Numbered from the stretch's first letter, positions 17,154 through 25,822 are shown. The stretch is 64,000 nucleotides of DNA from JAFMJV01 sp034436555 (GCA_034436555.1 DAOTUU010000055.1:1-64000), one strand, 5' to 3'. Notes: generated from the letters alone by a model not told the origin. A program made the numbers and translations.

Positions 17154-17426
17154 ATGAGCGAGACCGTCGGCGTCGCCGAGCTGCGCCAGAACCTGAGCGT
17201 CTACCTGCGGCGCGTCGCCGCCGGCGAACGGCTGGTCGTCACCGATCGCAATCGGCCCGTCGCGGAGCTGGGACCGCCGTCGATGACCGGATCGGCGATT
17301 GACCTGTTGATCGCAGAGGGTCGCGTCTCGCGGCCCACGCGGATCGGGATGCCGCCGCCGCTCCGCCTGATTGCCGAACCACACGCGCTCACGAACGCGC
17401 TGGACGAGTCACGCGGCGACGGTTGA
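17154..17426 (+). CDS. Type II antitoxin, Phd/YefM family
   Basis: A 90-residue antitoxin. The N-terminal half VGVAELRQNLSVYLRRVAAGERLVVTDRNRPVAEL is the standard Phd/YefM DNA-binding fold; the C-terminal half is expected to be disordered until it wraps the toxin. It directly precedes a PIN-domain toxin gene and should repress its own promoter. No ribosome site is visible, which fits a leaderless start. Confidence 0.87.
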   Translation: MSETVGVAELRQNLSVYLRRVAAGERLVVTDRNRPVAELGPPSMTGSAIDLLIAEGRVSRPTRIGMPPPLRLIAEPHALTNALDESRGDG

Positions 17427-17427
17427 G

Positions 17428-17841
17428 GTGTCCCTCGTGTACGCCGACGCTTCGGCGCTGGTGAAGCTCGTCCATGACGAGCCCGAGAGTGATGCCCTCC
17501 GGCGCTACATCGAGGGTTCCGACCTCGTGACGTGTGACCTGGCCCTCGTCGAGGTTCCGCGCGCAGTCCGACGCGCCGCAATCGACGATCGTCGTCTGCC
17601 CTTGGACCTGCTGATGACGCGTGCCGTGCAGGTCCTGGAGGCCGTGAGCCTGATGCCGCTCGGTCGAGATGTGCTGATCGCGGCCAGCCAGCTGGGACCG
17701 CCGGGACTCCGGGCGCTCGACGCCGTCCATGTGGCCGCGGCCCAGGCGCTGGCGCCGCTGGACGCGTTCCTCTCGTACGACGAGCGCCAGGCGGCCGCTG
17801 CCCGCCTGGCGGGCATCCGGACGGTGTCACCGGGCGCCTGA
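17428..17841 (+). CDS. PIN-domain (VapC-type) toxin
   Basis: A 137-residue PIN-domain ribonuclease, the toxin partner of the adjacent antitoxin. VYADASALVKLVHDE carries the first acidic residue, LVEVPRAVRR the second, ALDAVHVAAA the third and FLSYDERQAAAARLAG the fourth, so the Mg-binding set looks intact. The start is chosen at GTG 17428, 1 bp after the antitoxin stop; GTG 17437 is also possible. Such toxins cleave tRNA or rRNA when freed from the antitoxin. Confidence 0.87.
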   Translation: MSLVYADASALVKLVHDEPESDALRRYIEGSDLVTCDLALVEVPRAVRRAAIDDRRLPLDLLMTRAVQVLEAVSLMPLGRDVLIAASQLGPPGLRALDAVHVAAAQALAPLDAFLSYDERQAAAARLAGIRTVSPGA

Positions 17842-18121
17842 TCCACGCCCGGCCGCGCGGGACCTCCTCGATGACTGCCCACAGTCGTTCGGCGGGTCAT
17901 CGGTCGGTCACCCGTCCGCGTCGAGCCTGTCGATGACGCGGGTGACGGGTCGAGGACGGGCTTCCACGGTCGACCGGTCGGGCGTGGAGTCGCGCCCGGG
18001 GCCCCCGCTCGGAGTGTCGGACCTGTCGACCACCGAGCGGAGCCGCTTCCGGGGGCCCGCAGGCGTCGACGCCGGTCGGTGATGCCGGCCTTCGTCGTGG
18101 CGCCTGCGCCGCCGACCTCCG

Positions 18122-19207
18122 TCAGCGGCTCGCGACGCGGATTCGGAGCTGGTCGAACGCGACCGCGGCGAACAGGAGCACGCCGCGGGTCACCTCCTGC
18201 CAGAAGGACGGCACCTTGAGGAGGATGAGGCCGTTGTTGAGGACGCCCAGGATCAGCACGGCGAGGAGCGTGCCGAGCATGGTGCCGCGTCCCCCGGCCA
18301 GACTGGCGCCACCCAGGATGACCGCGGTGACCACCGACAGCTCCAGGCCCGAGGCGGCCACCGGCGACGCCGCGCCGAGCTGGGACACCTGGATCAGGCC
18401 CGCGACGCCCACCATGGTCGCCGAGAGCATGAAGCCGATGAACACGACACGGCCGGTGCGGATCCCGGCGAGGCGCGCCGCAGCCGGGTTGGCGCCGATG
18501 GCGTAGACGGCGCGGCCGTAGACCGTGTGGCGGAGCAGGATGTAGAACAGCGCCATGGCCAGCGCGGCGATGTAGACGGGCAGCGGGATGTTCAGGAGCG
18601 GCCGCGTGGTGCCCAGGGCGGAGAACCCCTCGAGGATGAGCGTCTGGCCGTCCGACATGACCTTGGTCAGCCCGCGGAAGATGGCCAGGCTCGCCAGCGT
18701 CGTGATGAGCGCGTTCACGCCGACCACGGTCACCCCGACGGCATTGAACAGGCCCACCAGCATGGCCGCTCCGAAGCCTGCGATCGCGGCCAGCAGGAGC
18801 CCGTGCTCGGGCGCCACGAACGCCACGACCACCCCGACCCAGGCGACGCCCGCGCCCACCGACAGGTCGAACTGCCCGCCGATGAGCAGGAGCGTCGCGG
18901 GGGCCGCGATCATCGCGATGACCGCGACGTTGGTGGCGACGTTGACGAGGTTGTCGTAGGTCAGGAAGTACGGCGAGGTGAGCGAGAACAGGACCAGCAG
19001 GGCGAGCAGCACGAGGGCGAGCGCGCCGGCCTCCGGCAGCGTGGGCCAGCCACGGGGCAGGCGCGCGGCGGGAGAGGTCGCGGGAGGGGGTGCAGGCGTC
19101 GCAGGGGTGGAGGCGGGTGCCGAGGGCCCCTGGGTGGATTCCGGCGTGGCCGCGGTCGGCATCGGCGCGCCGTCCTCCGAGCCCATCCCGTTCGCTGCTG
19201 GTGTCAT
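18122..19207 (-). CDS. CUT2 sugar ABC transporter permease (RbsC-like)
   Basis: A 361-residue permease. After about 60 residues of Pro/Ala/Thr-rich N-terminal tail come some ten membrane segments with the RbsC/XylH-type sequence IGGQFDLSVGAGVAW, NALITTLASLAIFRGLTKV, AIGANPAAARLAGI and TAVILGGASLAGGRGTMLG. The ATG at 19207 overlaps the stop of the GntR gene (ATGA), so the two are co-translated. It should work with the binding protein encoded divergently at 20044, but no ATPase gene lies in this cluster. The only RbsA-type ATPase in the window is at 47883-49526. Confidence 0.88.
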   Translation of the reverse strand: MTPAANGMGSEDGAPMPTAATPESTQGPSAPASTPATPAPPPATSPAARLPRGWPTLPEAGALALVLLALLVLFSLTSPYFLTYDNLVNVATNVAVIAMIAAPATLLLIGGQFDLSVGAGVAWVGVVVAFVAPEHGLLLAAIAGFGAAMLVGLFNAVGVTVVGVNALITTLASLAIFRGLTKVMSDGQTLILEGFSALGTTRPLLNIPLPVYIAALAMALFYILLRHTVYGRAVYAIGANPAAARLAGIRTGRVVFIGFMLSATMVGVAGLIQVSQLGAASPVAASGLELSVVTAVILGGASLAGGRGTMLGTLLAVLILGVLNNGLILLKVPSFWQEVTRGVLLFAAVAFDQLRIRVASR

Positions 19208-19947
19208 CGTTCCTCCCCCACCGTGCTCGGTGCATCCTGGGCCATCCACCGCCTCAGGAGGCCGTGCGCGCGCACCAGGTGGTCCGTGGTGGCCGTCGCC
19301 GCGGCCTCCCCATCGCCCCGCTCGATGGCCTCGAGGATGGCGCTGTGATCGCGCACCGCCTGCGGCAGCCGGTGCGCCATGTCCCCCACGTGATCTGCCA
19401 TCTCGCGCATGTAGCGATTGATGACCTCCCGCAGCGTGAGCATGATGAGGTGGAGCGCCTCGTTCCCGGATGCGGCCGCGAGGGCGACGTGGAACCGCAC
19501 GTCGGCGTCCTGGAACGAGGACACCGCGAGGCCGGGACTGTGCATCTCCTCGAGGCACGCCCGGGCGCGAGCGATCGCCTGAGGGTCGCGGATCGCCGCC
19601 GCACGCACCACCGCGCCGGTCTCCAGGATGAGCCGGAGGTCAGCCAGGTCGTCGATGCCGATGACCTGGAGCCGAACGAGGTGCCCGATGGCATCCTGGA
19701 GCGGGGCGTCCAGAGACGGTGACGCGACGCTCCGCCAGCCGCCCGGCCCACGGCCCACCAGACCCTGGGCCTCGAGCGCCCGGAGCGCCTCGCGCACGGT
19801 GGTCCGCCCCACGCCGAGGGACTCCTGGAGGCTCCGCTCGCTGGGCAACGGCTGACCCTGGGCCATCCGTCCGTCGAGGATGGCCTCACGGATCTGGTCG
19901 GCGACCTGGAGGTAGACGGGTTGTCGGGTCACGGGCCTGAGCGTCAC
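19204..19947 (-). CDS. GntR-family regulator (FadR/FCD type)
   Basis: A 247-residue regulator. The N-terminal winged helix shows QPVYLQVADQIREAILDGRMAQGQPLPSERSLQESLGVGRTTVREALRALEAQGLV; the C-terminal helical domain (LRLILETGAVVRAAAIRD ... FQDADVRFHVALAAASGNEAL ... DHSAILEAIERGD) is an FCD ligand-binding domain with likely metal-binding Asp and His residues. I choose GTG 19947 because the family motif follows directly and a TAGATA box ends 5 bp before it, so the mRNA may be leaderless. It is first in the operon with the permease and divergent from the sugar-binding protein operon, which it probably controls. Confidence 0.88.
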   Translation of the reverse strand: MTLRPVTRQPVYLQVADQIREAILDGRMAQGQPLPSERSLQESLGVGRTTVREALRALEAQGLVGRGPGGWRSVASPSLDAPLQDAIGHLVRLQVIGIDDLADLRLILETGAVVRAAAIRDPQAIARARACLEEMHSPGLAVSSFQDADVRFHVALAAASGNEALHLIMLTLREVINRYMREMADHVGDMAHRLPQAVRDHSAILEAIERGDGEAAATATTDHLVRAHGLLRRWMAQDAPSTVGEER

Positions 19948-19952
19948 CCATC

Positions 19953-19994
19953 TATCTAGGCAGATTGACTGATGGTCTGTCAATGCGCTATACC
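19953..19994. promoter_or_regulatory. Divergent promoters sharing a GntR operator
   Basis: The inverted repeat ATTGAC-N9-GTCAAT (19964-19984) contains a -35 box for each direction. Rightward: TTGACT (19965-19970), 18-bp spacer, TATACC (19989-19994). Leftward: TTGACA (19983-19978), 19-bp spacer, TAGATA (19958-19953). A dimer bound here would block both promoters. Confidence 0.75.
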
Positions 19995-20043
19995 TCGCCG
20001 GACAGGGTGCGCACCCATGCTCACCCCGAATCGGAGGTCGCAG

Positions 20044-21075
20044 ATGTCAGTCGTTGGAATGCGGCGCGCGCTGGCGGGCGTCGCCTGCGCGATGCTGGTG
20101 GCGGCCATGCCGGCGATCGGGCAGTCTCCCGATCCGTCGGGTGACGCCGCCTCCGGCGTGTCTCCCTACCATGGGGCCGAGCCGGGCAGCGGCGAGGGCC
20201 TGAAGATCGGCTACATCTCCCTGGGCGAGTCGATCCCGTTCGTGAGCGTCGTGAGCAAGAGCCTCGCCGAGCAGGCGGAGATCGCGGGCGCCGAGTTCGT
20301 CCCGTGCGACTCGGAGGTGGACGCCACCAAGGCGCTGGCGTGCGCCCAGAACCTCAAGGTGCAGGAGGTCGACGGGCTCATCAACTTCCAGCTCTACGAG
20401 GACGCGGCGGAGCAGATCTGCGCCGAGGGTCCCCAGGTGCCGGTGATCTCCATCGACATCCACCAGCGCCCGTGTGAGATCGCTTTCGTGGGCGCGGACA
20501 ACACGCGCGCCGGCACGGTCCTCGGGGAGGCCGTGGGACAGGCCGTGAAGGACGCCTTCGACTGCCAGTACGACGCGCTCGTGCTGATGACCGCCCAAGC
20601 GGCGGGCGAGGTCATCAAGGAGCGCTCGGACGGCACCATCGCAGGCTTCACCAACATCTGCGGCGAGCCCATCAACTACACCGCCGTGGACGTGCCCTCG
20701 ATCGCCATCGACGAGGCCCGCACCAAGTTCAGCGACTACCTCACCACCCAGCCGACCGCCAAGCGCATCATCGTGATGAGCCTCAACGACGACATGGCGC
20801 TCGGCGCGCTCGCCGCCGCGGCGAACGTGGGTCGGTCGGACCAGGTGTGGATCGGCTCCCACGGCGCGGACAAGACCGCCTGGAAGGAGATCCGCTGCAA
20901 TCCCCAGTGGATCGGCGACGTGGCCTACTTCCCGGAGCGCTACGGCAGCATCGCGATCCCGGCCGTGATCGACGCCATCAAGGGCAACCCGGTGGGCTTT
21001 GACCAGTTCATCGATCACGTGGCCATCAACGCGTCGAACATCGACCAGTACTACCCCGAGGCGCCGGCCTGCTAG
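20044..21075 (+). CDS. Sugar-binding protein of a CUT2 ABC transporter
   Basis: A 343-residue periplasmic-binding-protein-I family protein (ribose/rhamnose-binding type). A signal peptide ends near AMPAIGQS; then come KIGYISLGESIPFVSVVSKSLAEQAE, DGLINFQLYED, PVISIDIHQRPCEIAFVGADNTRAGTVLGEA and YFPERYGSIAIPAVIDAIKG. ATG 20044 has GGAGG 7 bp upstream and is preferred to upstream frame extensions. It delivers a sugar to the divergently encoded permease at 18122. No lipobox Cys is visible at the signal end, which would be expected of a monoderm lipoprotein. Confidence 0.87.
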   Translation: MSVVGMRRALAGVACAMLVAAMPAIGQSPDPSGDAASGVSPYHGAEPGSGEGLKIGYISLGESIPFVSVVSKSLAEQAEIAGAEFVPCDSEVDATKALACAQNLKVQEVDGLINFQLYEDAAEQICAEGPQVPVISIDIHQRPCEIAFVGADNTRAGTVLGEAVGQAVKDAFDCQYDALVLMTAQAAGEVIKERSDGTIAGFTNICGEPINYTAVDVPSIAIDEARTKFSDYLTTQPTAKRIIVMSLNDDMALGALAAAANVGRSDQVWIGSHGADKTAWKEIRCNPQWIGDVAYFPERYGSIAIPAVIDAIKGNPVGFDQFIDHVAINASNIDQYYPEAPAC

Positions 21076-21178
21076 GGACCTGCCAGGACGGGGCGCGGGA
21101 CGGCCGGACAGCGTGCCGGCCCGCGCCCCGTCGCATGCGTCCGGACGCTCCTCCATGACTCCCGATCCCGCCGCGCCC

Positions 21179-21241
21179 GACTCCCTCTCCGCCGCGCCCG
21201 ACTCCGTCTCCGCCGCGCCCGACTCCGTCTCCGCCGCGCCC
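21179..21241 (+). repeat. Three 21-bp tandem repeats before the PTE gene
   Basis: Three adjacent 21-bp units (first with one mismatch) plus a partial fourth. They stay in frame with the downstream phosphotriesterase-like gene and would encode D-S-V-S-A-A-P repeats if translation began at ATG 21155. Confidence 0.7.
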
Positions 21242-21265
21242 GGCTCCGTCGGTCCCGGGTCGAGG

Positions 21266-22300
21266 ATGGTGCAGACCGTGCTGGGCCCCGTGACACCCGA
21301 GTCCCTCGGCGTCACGCTCAGCCACGAGCACCTGTACCTGCGCAACCCCTCCTACGTTCCACCCGACGAGGCGACGCTCCGCGCCCGCGGGGACGAGCCC
21401 GTGACGCTCGCGAACCTGGGCTGGGTGCGCTGGAACTGGACGTCGAGCCGCGACAACCTGGAGCTCGTGGATGAGGACATCGCTGCCGCCGAGCTGTCGC
21501 GGTTCCGGCACGCGGGTGGCGGGACCATCATGGACCCCACGGTGGCGGGCATCGGTCGCGATCCCCTGGCGCTGGCGCGAGCATCCCGTCGGACGGGCGT
21601 CACGGTCGTCATGGGCTGCGGCTACTACGTGGGCACCAGTCACCCCGCGGAGCTGGCTGCGCTGTCCGTCGAGGAGATCGCCGAGCGCATCGAGCGGGAC
21701 CTGGTCGTCGGGGTCCCCGGGACGGCCATCCGCGCTGGGTTCATCGGCGAGATCGGCTGCACCTGGCCGATGACGGTTGCCGAGGCTCGCGTGCTGGACG
21801 CCGCGGCGATGGCGCAGCGCCGGACCGGCGTCGCCCTGATGGTCCACGTCGGCCGGGACCGCCGGTCGCCGTTCGAGATCCTGGCGCGCCTGGAGGCATG
21901 CGGAACCGACCTGTCTCGGGTGGTGCTGGCGCACCTCGACCGAACCGTGCCCGATGTGGCCGGGCTGACCGAGCTGGCGGCCTCCGGCGCGTGGCTGGCC
22001 CTGGACAACTTCGGCCTGGAGCCGTCGCGCTACCCGTTCCCGGTGAAGGGGATCGACACGCTCAGCGACGCCCAGCGCCTGGATCTCGTCGCGAGCTGTC
22101 TCGACGCGGGGCTGGGGGGCCAGCTGCTGCTCTCCCAGGACATCTGCACCAAGCACCGTCTGGCGCGCTATGGAGGCCACGGCTACGATCACATGCTGAC
22201 GAATCTCCAGCCGTGGATGCTCCAGCGCGGCCTCGCCATGGACGACATCTCGCGCCTGCTCGTGGGCAATCCCGCCCGACTCCTGACACCCGACCGCTGA
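21266..22300 (+). CDS. Phosphotriesterase-family metal-dependent hydrolase
   Basis: A 344-residue TIM-barrel hydrolase of the phosphotriesterase-related family, many of whose members are lactonases. MVQTVLGPVTPESLGVTLSHEHLYL opens with the HxH metal pair (His20, His22); IRAGFIGEIG supplies the bridging acidic residue in place of carbamylated Lys, and VALMVHVGRD, VVLAHLDR and LLSQDICTK give the remaining His/His/Asp ligands. The family start matches ATG 21266; ATG 21155 would add 37 residues made of the 21-bp repeats. It follows the sugar-binding protein and precedes VOC and SDR genes, so lactone or ester cleavage in sugar catabolism is likelier than phosphotriester hydrolysis. Confidence 0.83.
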   Translation: MVQTVLGPVTPESLGVTLSHEHLYLRNPSYVPPDEATLRARGDEPVTLANLGWVRWNWTSSRDNLELVDEDIAAAELSRFRHAGGGTIMDPTVAGIGRDPLALARASRRTGVTVVMGCGYYVGTSHPAELAALSVEEIAERIERDLVVGVPGTAIRAGFIGEIGCTWPMTVAEARVLDAAAMAQRRTGVALMVHVGRDRRSPFEILARLEACGTDLSRVVLAHLDRTVPDVAGLTELAASGAWLALDNFGLEPSRYPFPVKGIDTLSDAQRLDLVASCLDAGLGGQLLLSQDICTKHRLARYGGHGYDHMLTNLQPWMLQRGLAMDDISRLLVGNPARLLTPDR

Positions 22301-22333
22301 CGGGCGCGACCCGGCCCAAATCGGAGGACCCTC

Positions 22334-22819
22334 ATGTTCTGGCTCGATCACATCGGCGTGGTCGCGCGTGATCTCGACGCGTCGATCGCCTTCTACTCCA
22401 AGCTCCTGGGCGATCCCATCGATCGCGTGGCCTGGCGGGGCGAGCACGCGGACAACGTCGCCCGACTCATGGGCCGGCCGCCCGGCCTGGAGCTGGACGC
22501 GGTCTTCTTCCGCATCCCGCACACGAACACGATCTTCGAGCTGGTGGCCTTCCGGAACATCGACCAGGGCACCGTGGTCGCGGGCAACGCCGATGTCGGC
22601 GCGACCCACTTCGGGTTCTATGTGGATGACATCGAGGAGACGGTCGCCAGGCTGGGTCTGGAGACGAGCGGCCACCCGATGGACCTGCCCATCGGGCCAT
22701 ACCGCGGCGGCCGGAGCGTCTATCTCAAGGACCCCGACGGCGCCAACATCCAGCTGATGCAGCTGGCAGGTCGCCCCGGCCGCCTGCCCGTGCTGCGGCC
22801 CGGCGATCCTCCCGCATGA
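22334..22819 (+). CDS. VOC-family (glyoxalase-like) protein
   Basis: A 161-residue vicinal-oxygen-chelate protein: two beta-alpha-beta-beta-beta halves beginning WLDHIGVVARDLDASIAFYSKLLG and THFGFYVDDIEETVARLG, ending SVYLKDPDGANIQLMQ. His6, His in THFGF and Glu/Gln near the ends could bind a metal. Such enzymes include lyases, epimerases and dioxygenases. A GGAGG precedes the start, and the stop overlaps the next SDR gene (ATGA). Reaction unknown. Confidence 0.82.
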   Translation: MFWLDHIGVVARDLDASIAFYSKLLGDPIDRVAWRGEHADNVARLMGRPPGLELDAVFFRIPHTNTIFELVAFRNIDQGTVVAGNADVGATHFGFYVDDIEETVARLGLETSGHPMDLPIGPYRGGRSVYLKDPDGANIQLMQLAGRPGRLPVLRPGDPPA

Positions 22820-23544
22820 CCCTTCCGGGACACTCGGACGGCAGGCGGGTCGCGCTGGTCACGGGCTCCGCCGGTGGCATCGGGCGCGCGACCGCCGTCA
22901 TGCTCGCGGCCGCCGGCCACGACGTCATCGGCGTGGACCTGCGAGACCAGCCCCACGACAGCGCGGTGCGTGCGGTCCAGCTGGACCTGGCCGATGCGCA
23001 GGCCGTGGAGGGGCTCATCAACGCCGTGGGCCGGGTGGACGTGCTGGTGAACAATGCCGCGGTCCTCATCGAGCGTCCGCTCGGCGAGATCTCCCTGGAC
23101 GAGTTCGAGCGCATGGTCGCGGTCAACCAGCGCGCCGCGTTCCAGCTCAGCCGCGGCCTCGCCGCCGGGATGCGGACGCGCGGCTGGGGCCGGATCGTCA
23201 ACGTGGCGAGCGTCGGGGCGCGCACCGGCGGCGTCACCCAGTCGGGCGTCTACGCCATGACCAAGGCGGCGCTGGTCACGCTGAGCAAGGCGTTCGCCCG
23301 CGACCTGGGACCCCATGGGATCACCGTCAACGCGGTGGCGCCCGGGCTCATCGACACCGCCATGTCGCGGGAGCAGGAGGTCCGGGTGCCGGGCTTCCGT
23401 GACCGGTCGTCGGTCCAGGCCGCGCTGCGCCGGTGGGCGGACCCCGCGGAGGTCGCATCGGTCATCGAGTTCCTCGCGTCCGATCGCGCGAGCTTCGTGA
23501 CGGGGGCGACCATCGACGTCAACGGCGGCTGGTTCATGTACTGA
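22816..23544 (+). CDS. SDR-family oxidoreductase
   Basis: A 242-residue classical SDR with TGSAGGIG, VNNAAVL, IVNVASVGARTGG, YAMTKAA (catalytic Tyr/Lys) and a C-terminal FVTGATIDVNGGWFMY. GVDLRDQ indicates NAD binding. It overlaps the VOC gene and is followed, after 90 bp with a palindromic operator, by the tandem mutarotase. A sugar or sugar-acid dehydrogenase is the likely role. Confidence 0.86.
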   Translation: MTLPGHSDGRRVALVTGSAGGIGRATAVMLAAAGHDVIGVDLRDQPHDSAVRAVQLDLADAQAVEGLINAVGRVDVLVNNAAVLIERPLGEISLDEFERMVAVNQRAAFQLSRGLAAGMRTRGWGRIVNVASVGARTGGVTQSGVYAMTKAALVTLSKAFARDLGPHGITVNAVAPGLIDTAMSREQEVRVPGFRDRSSVQAALRRWADPAEVASVIEFLASDRASFVTGATIDVNGGWFMY

Positions 23545-23566
23545 CGGACCCGCGAGCCCCGATCCG

Positions 23567-23586
23567 GGCTGGAACCGCTTCCAGCC
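23567..23586. promoter_or_regulatory. LacI-type operator palindrome
   Basis: GGCTGGAACCGCTTCCAGCC is an almost perfect 20-bp palindrome with central CG, 49 bp before the start of the tandem mutarotase. It matches the operators at 5881 and 5941 in the outer arms. Confidence 0.7.
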
Positions 23587-23634
23587 ACGGGGTACGATGT
23601 CCCGGCACGTCGCGACAGAACCTGGAGGGATCCC

Positions 23635-24285
23635 ATGGAGCGCGCCCTGTTCTACCTGCGCATCCTCCCCGGCACGGAGGCCGAGTACGACCGCCGCCAC
23701 GCGGAGATCTGGCCGGAGCTGGTGGACGAGATCCGGGAGTCGGGCATCCACAACTTCAGCGGGTTCCGACGCGGCACGGACGTGTGGTACTACGGCGAGT
23801 ACGAGCCCGACGCCCGGACCGCCTTCGCGCTCCACGGGCCCAAGCCCGCCAACCAGCGCTGGAACCGGTACTTCCGGGACATCATCGCCCAGATCACCAC
23901 CGACGCGGGCGACCTCATCTACCACGACGAGGTGTTCCACACGGACGAGGGCCCCGCGCTGGAGGGTCCCATGACGCGCGGGCTGTTCAGCCTGGTCATC
24001 GACCCGGAGCGCTCGGCCGAGTACGAGGCGCTCCATGCGGACCCCTGGCCGGACCTCATCGACGCGATCGCCAAGGCGGGCTTCCGCAACTACTCCGGCT
24101 TCCGGCGCGGCGCCAGTGTCGTGTACTACGGCGAGTATCACCCGGACATGACCACGGTCTTCGGCAAGATGGCGGGCTTCGAGGTGAACGCCCGATGGGG
24201 CAAGGCCTTCGAGGGCGTCATCACGAAGATCACCAACGATGACGGGTCGCTCATCACCGCCCAGGAGATCTATCACCAGGACTGA
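23635..24285 (+). CDS. Tandem two-domain L-rhamnose mutarotase-like protein
   Basis: A 216-residue protein made of two RhaM-like domains (about 1-105 and 114-216). Each keeps the Tyr and His of the active site: Tyr18/His22 in AEYDRRHAEIWPEL and Tyr130/His134 in AEYEALHADPWPDL. Each also has the SGFRRG..VYYGEY strand. RhaM interconverts alpha and beta anomers of L-rhamnose; single-domain members are about 104 residues and form dimers, so the fusion would make a covalent dimer. A GGAGG precedes ATG 23635. It is followed by a FucI/AraA-like isomerase, a sensible pathway partner. Confidence 0.85.
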   Translation: MERALFYLRILPGTEAEYDRRHAEIWPELVDEIRESGIHNFSGFRRGTDVWYYGEYEPDARTAFALHGPKPANQRWNRYFRDIIAQITTDAGDLIYHDEVFHTDEGPALEGPMTRGLFSLVIDPERSAEYEALHADPWPDLIDAIAKAGFRNYSGFRRGASVVYYGEYHPDMTTVFGKMAGFEVNARWGKAFEGVITKITNDDGSLITAQEIYHQD

Positions 24286-24310
24286 CCGGCCCGCCGCGCC
24301 ACGACCGCCG

Positions 24311-25747
24311 ATGCCTCCGATCGACCGGCCGCCGATCGCCGTCCTGCATCCCTACTGGACGCTCTGGGAGCACACGGCAGGGCCGACCTTCCGGGCCGAC
24401 CGCCTGGACCTCGCCCGACGCCTGGCCGGGTCGCTGTCGGACGCGTTCCAGCCGGCGCTGGTGGCGGAGACCGCGTCGACCGACGACGGCCGGCGGCTGG
24501 GCGCCGAGCTGGCGGCTCGACCCCCCGACGCCATCCTGGTCCTCCAGACGATGGCGGTGCCGTCCGCCTTCACGCTCGCGCTGACCGACCAGCTGCCGGG
24601 CGTGCCGATCGTGCTGTGGGCGCTCCACGAGACCGGCCTCGTGGGCGGGGACTTCGACCATGGCGGCATCACGACCCAGGGCGCCACGGTGGGCGCGCCG
24701 ATGCTGACCGCGATGTTCAGTCGCACCAGGCGGCCGTTCGAGCTGGTGCTGGGCCGCATGGACGACCCGGTGACGGTCGGGCGGGTGCGCGAGGCCCTGC
24801 GCGCGGCCGCGGTCGCGTCGGGGATCCGCCGGGCGCGGCTGGGCCGCATCGGCCCGAAGGTCGACGGCTACCTCCACGTGGACGTGCCCGACGCGGAGCT
24901 CCGGGCCGGGCTGGGCATCACCGCGGTGACGGTCGACCCGGACGAGGTGGTCGACGCATACCGATCCATCACGCCTGGCCGGGTCGCCGCGCTGGAGGCG
25001 GAGACCCGCGCCGGCTGGGCGATCGAGGACCCCGGTGTCGAGGGCGACTCCCTGGACCGGAGCCTGCGCGTCGCGCTGGCGCTGGAGGACGTCGTGGAAC
25101 GACACGGGCTGGACGGGGGAGCGTTCAACTGCCATGTGCCCCAGTTCCGGTTCGGCGAGCCGATCGGCATCGCGCCGTGCTGGGGTCTGGGCCGACTGAC
25201 ATCCGCGGGCATGCCGTTCACATGCACCGGCGACATCCTCACGGCGGTCGCGATGCTGCTCACGAAGCGCCTCGGCGCGGCCGCGCTCTACCACGAGATC
25301 GAGGCCATCGATTACGCCACCGGCGAGGTGGTGATCGCCAACTCCGGCGAGCATGACACGGCGTGGATGGGCGAGGCGCTCGGGGCGGGGGAGCGGCCGA
25401 GGCTGCGCCGCAACGGCTGGTTCTGCGGCAAGGATCCTCATTGCGGGGTGTGTGCGGTCATGGAGCCACCCGCCGGAGTGGCCTCGCTCGTCGGGTTCGC
25501 GCCGCACCCTGACGCGCGCGGCGGCTTCCGGTTCGTGGTCGCGCGCGGCGAGCTGACCCGGCGACGCTTCCCCGAGACCGGCACCGCGAACGGCGCCTTC
25601 CGGTTCCGCGACGGCACCGTGGAGGAGGCGTGGGCGCGCTGGGCCGCGACGGGCGTCAATCATCACTCGTCCGCGACGCCGGGCGACGTGAGCGGCGAGG
25701 TCAGCGCCGTGGCGCGCCTGCTGGGCGTGGAGGTCGTGATCGTCTGA
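24311..25747 (+). CDS. L-fucose/L-arabinose isomerase-family protein
   Basis: A 478-residue protein of the FucI/AraA superfamily of Mn-dependent aldose-ketose isomerases. IAVLHPYWTLWEH at the N terminus, VPIVLWALHETG, the LGRIGPKVDGYLHVDV domain-2 region, NCHVPQFRFGEPIGIAPCWGLGRLTSAG with conserved Cys and Gly residues, and FTCTGDILTAVAMLLTKRLGA fit this family. ATG 24311 lies 25 bp after the mutarotase stop. The pairing implies isomerisation of a deoxyhexose or pentose; the exact sugar is not determined. Confidence 0.72.
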   Translation: MPPIDRPPIAVLHPYWTLWEHTAGPTFRADRLDLARRLAGSLSDAFQPALVAETASTDDGRRLGAELAARPPDAILVLQTMAVPSAFTLALTDQLPGVPIVLWALHETGLVGGDFDHGGITTQGATVGAPMLTAMFSRTRRPFELVLGRMDDPVTVGRVREALRAAAVASGIRRARLGRIGPKVDGYLHVDVPDAELRAGLGITAVTVDPDEVVDAYRSITPGRVAALEAETRAGWAIEDPGVEGDSLDRSLRVALALEDVVERHGLDGGAFNCHVPQFRFGEPIGIAPCWGLGRLTSAGMPFTCTGDILTAVAMLLTKRLGAAALYHEIEAIDYATGEVVIANSGEHDTAWMGEALGAGERPRLRRNGWFCGKDPHCGVCAVMEPPAGVASLVGFAPHPDARGGFRFVVARGELTRRRFPETGTANGAFRFRDGTVEEAWARWAATGVNHHSSATPGDVSGEVSAVARLLGVEVVIV

Positions 25748-25822
25748 GGCGTCCGCCCGCGCCAGCCGTTGCCGCGCCTCGCCGCGCTCCTGCCGGTCTC
25801 CGGGCGTCAGGCCGCGGGATGG

